A stretch of DNA of 7,345 nt from Gemmatimonadales bacterium UBA4718. GTDB taxonomy: Bacteria > Gemmatimonadota > Gemmatimonadetes > Gemmatimonadales > Gemmatimonadaceae. Both the position numbers and the translations under genes were made by a program. The stretch covers positions 20,780 through 28,124 of the forward strand of contig DHJO01000196.1 in NCBI GenBank assembly GCA_002404375.1. Direction: 5' to 3'. This document shows positions 5,834 to 7,345 of the stretch, in pieces. Every line of letters starts with the position of its first letter. Position 1 is the stretch's first letter. Below the pieces are notes generated by a model. The model saw nothing but the letters and a program-made list of their open reading frames with translations, ran no database searches and had not been told where the DNA came from.

Positions 5834-6781
5834 TCAGGTCGCCGGAAGAGCGGGCTTCTCGCTACCCTGGGTCAAGCTCTGTTGCCGCAGGGCCGCGGCG
5901 CCCATCATACCGCCGAGTCCCATCGACTCCACGACGTTGCTCGGAACCACCATGAGCGCCCCCTTCTCCTTGAGTCCCTCGTAAAGGATGTTCATCGCGC
6001 GCAGGTGCAGTGCCGTCGGATTGTTTTCATATGACTTAGCCGCCTCGAAGAAGAGATGTGCGATCTCCACTTCAGCCTGGCCGAGAATGATGCGCGCCGA
6101 TTTCTCACGCGACGCCTGCGCTTCACGGGACATCGCGTCCTGAAGGGAGGCGGGAATGACAATGTCGCGCATCTCGACAGACTGCACGGTCACTCCCCAC
6201 GGATTGGACCGCTGATCGATCAGTGCCTGTAGCTCGGATTCGATCCGCTCGCGTCCGCGAAGGAGCTCGCTCAGCGAAGTGCGACCGATGATGTCGCGCA
6301 GTCCGGTCTGCGCCGCCCAGCTGACCGCCTGGGTGTAATCCTGAACTTCCAGCGCTGCCTTCTCGGAGTCGTGGACCATCCAGAACAGCACGGCGTCGAC
6401 GTTAACTGGGACGGTATCGGACGTCAGCGTCTCTTCAGCCGCGAAGCTGGTCGTTACCACACGCTGGTCGACGTAGATGGAAACGGTCTCGACGTAGGGC
6501 CAGATCCAAAAGAGACCCGGCCCACGAAGCCCGGTATATCTACCGAGGCGGAGCACGACCGCCCGCTCCCACTGCTTGGCAATCTTAGGCGATTGGGAGA
6601 AAAAAGCTCCGAACACTACTGCGGCGGCTAGCCACGCCGGATTCTGGGACGCCGCCGTCGCGATGACTCCGAACAGGATCGAAACGATCAGGATGAATAC
6701 CGCTACGACATTTGTGCGGCCCTGTCCGCGTGAAGCCCGCGCGGCACGGCGAGCTGCGAGAACTTCGTCCATGGCTGGCAT
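5834..6781 (-). CDS. Slipin-family SPFH/band-7 membrane protein (315 aa)
   Basis: The ATG (6781-6779) directly follows the regulator's stop, with GAGGAG 9 bases upstream; the ATG at codon 4 is too far from that site. The N-terminus is basic (Arg/Ala-rich, 11-22), then come two hydrophobic segments (about 24-44 and 48-63) forming a hairpin or two spans. The SPFH domain follows: ERAVVLRLGRYTGLRGPGL (72-90) is the slipin signature, then TLTSDTVPVNVDAVLFW, LRDIIGRTSLSELL and WGVTVQSVEMRDIVIP. A helical region (SREAQASREKSARIILGQAE onward) ends in a Gly/Met/Ala-rich tail. Slipins oligomerise in the membrane and organise local protein and lipid domains, often with an NfeD-type partner or protease. 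No NfeD gene is adjacent here; the partner is a GntR regulator. Length fits the upper family range. The domain call is firm, but the physiological role is unknown. Confidence 0.93.
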   Translation of the reverse strand: MPAMDEVLAARRAARASRGQGRTNVVAVFILIVSILFGVIATAASQNPAWLAAAVVFGAFFSQSPKIAKQWERAVVLRLGRYTGLRGPGLFWIWPYVETVSIYVDQRVVTTSFAAEETLTSDTVPVNVDAVLFWMVHDSEKAALEVQDYTQAVSWAAQTGLRDIIGRTSLSELLRGRERIESELQALIDQRSNPWGVTVQSVEMRDIVIPASLQDAMSREAQASREKSARIILGQAEVEIAHLFFEAAKSYENNPTALHLRAMNILYEGLKEKGALMVVPSNVVESMGLGGMMGAAALRQQSLTQGSEKPALPAT

Positions 6782-7159
6782 TTATTTCTTCTCCTCGTTT
6801 CTGAGCTGAGTTATTAGCTCGGCTAAAGTGAATCCCAACAGCGCCGCGTCGCCAACGAAGTGTTGGATCAGCGCTCGCAGCTCCCGCTCGCGGTGCGCCA
6901 GCGTCGCGTGTGGCGACGGTGACTCGCGAACGAAAGTGCCCACGCCACGCCGTGTTTCCAGAATTCCGTCCCGCTCGAGCTGGGCGTAGACGCGCCCAAC
7001 TGTGTTCGCGTTGACCGAGAGGTCCACGGCGAGCTGTCTGACGGTCGGCAGCTGCGCCCCCGGCTCGAGTTGCCCTGTCGCGATCGCCGCCCGAATGGAT
7101 CGGTCCAGCTGGGCGTAGATCGGAGTGGGACTCCTGGAATCGACGTTGAACATGGGCAT
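6782..7159 (-). CDS. GntR-family transcriptional regulator, YtrA subfamily (125 aa)
   Basis: An N-terminal winged helix-turn-helix (about residues 12-77) shows the GntR pattern: TPIYAQLDRSIRAAIATGQL, then PGAQLPTVRQLAVDLSVNANTVGRVYAQLERDGIL and the wing TRRGVGTFV. The short C-terminal tail (about 85-125) is two helices with no ligand-binding domain, as in the YtrA subfamily, whose members are about 120-130 residues long and dimerise through that tail. ATG 7159 and ATG 7153 are both possible starts; neither has a clear Shine-Dalgarno sequence. The gene is followed at zero distance by the slipin gene, so both should share one transcript. A TGTACTA-N6-TAGTACA dyad overlapping the promoter, 9 bases upstream of the start, suggests autorepression. 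YtrA-type regulators usually control ABC transporter genes, so the slipin partner is notable. Confidence 0.93.
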   Translation of the reverse strand: MPMFNVDSRSPTPIYAQLDRSIRAAIATGQLEPGAQLPTVRQLAVDLSVNANTVGRVYAQLERDGILETRRGVGTFVRESPSPHATLAHRERELRALIQHFVGDAALLGFTLAELITQLRNEEKK

Positions 7160-7167
7160 TGTCTGCT

Positions 7168-7187
7168 TGTACTATAACATTAGTACA
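7168..7187 (-). promoter_or_regulatory. Likely GntR operator overlapping an extended -10 promoter
   Basis: TGTACTA (7168-7174) and TAGTACA (7181-7187) are perfect reverse complements with a 6-base spacer. On the minus strand the same stretch reads TG-T-TATAGT, an extended -10 whose hexamer is the complement of 7171-7176. The -35 position (complement of 7194-7199, TAGCAG) is poor. Transcription would start near 7164, only about five bases before the ATG at 7159. A bound GntR dimer would cover the -10 and repress the regulator-slipin operon. Confidence 0.6.
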
Positions 7188-7345
7188 GTACGCCTGCTAG
7201 AGGCTGTGAGTTTCACCGGGTCTGACCCAAGGTTATAAGTCGCTGCGGTTAACTGGGTTACCCACCCGTAACCGAACTGGTGGCTGTCACTTGGCACCTC
7301 GGTTTATCTGGGAGTTTGACAGGTGTCAACTGAACTGAACGGGGT
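7188..7345. other. Gene-free edge region with clustered inverted repeats
   Basis: No credible coding frame is visible in this 158-base tail. It contains GGGTC-T-GACCC (7218-7228), TGGGT-T-ACCCA (7254-7264), GGTTAC-N6-GTAACC (7256-7273) and CGGTTA...TAACCG (7246-7274). TTGACA-GG-TGTCAA (7316-7329) carries a perfect -35 hexamer on both strands. Larger still, TCACTTGGCACCT (7287-7299) pairs with AGGTGTCAACTGA (7321-7333) at 11 of 13 positions plus one G-T wobble. The region may hold an upstream promoter, operators for a gene beyond the edge, or a structured leader; which of these cannot be decided here. Confidence 0.35.

Noticed and set aside
7188..7345. Riboswitch, insertion-sequence end or small-RNA gene in the right-edge region
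   Set aside because: The inverted repeats did not match any riboswitch consensus, tRNA fold or terminal repeat I know, and the window ends before context could decide. Reported only as unexplained structure.

Overview
The window looks like an ordinary chromosomal stretch from a GC-rich, probably soil or sediment bacterium, most likely Gemmatimonadota and possibly Acidobacteriota. This rests on protein style: a very long exported Asp-box (VPS10/sortilin-like) propeller with Gly/Pro-rich and DSIR-type linkers, a short lipoprotein with a PD40-like motif, and a DinB-like protein of a type I associate with these phyla. The placement is from memory of family style, not from a search. I see no mobile element, CRISPR array, tRNA or rRNA.

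Layout. At the left edge the first codons of a probable gene run leftward out of the window (1-32, minus). A 101-base divergent region (33-133) follows, with two inverted repeats. The second is a perfect 10-base dyad that puts the ribosome-binding site of the next gene in its loop and the start codon in its 3' arm. That gene (134-406) encodes a small charged helical protein of unknown function. After a 95-base gap with another dyad comes a compact plus-strand block. It holds the 1124-residue exported Asp-box protein (502-3876), a small putative lipoprotein 4 bases later (3881-4558), and a DinB-like protein that overlaps the lipoprotein stop through a TTGA junction (4555-5034). A coiled-coil/one-membrane-span protein (5097-5771) follows after 62 bases, perhaps from its own promoter.

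A perfect 15-bp stem (5786-5820) lies between converging genes and should terminate transcription in both directions. On the minus strand, a YtrA-type GntR repressor (7159-6782) is followed with no gap by a slipin/SPFH membrane protein (6781-5834). Just upstream of the regulator, a TGTACTA-N6-TAGTACA dyad overlaps an extended -10 promoter element, which suggests that the regulator controls its own two-gene operon. The last 158 bases hold no gene that I can support but contain several nested inverted repeats.

How the genes may work together. The plus-strand block appears to send a large beta-propeller protein and a small lipoprotein to the cell envelope, with a DinB-fold protein translated by coupling; no substrate can be read from the sequence. 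The minus-strand pair looks like a self-contained, regulated membrane-organising unit. The most unusual observations are the start-codon-sequestering dyad at 99-140, the GntR-slipin pair with its operator and near-leaderless start, and the DinB-like protein with an Asp in place of one expected metal-binding His. I found no clear evidence of a wholly new system.
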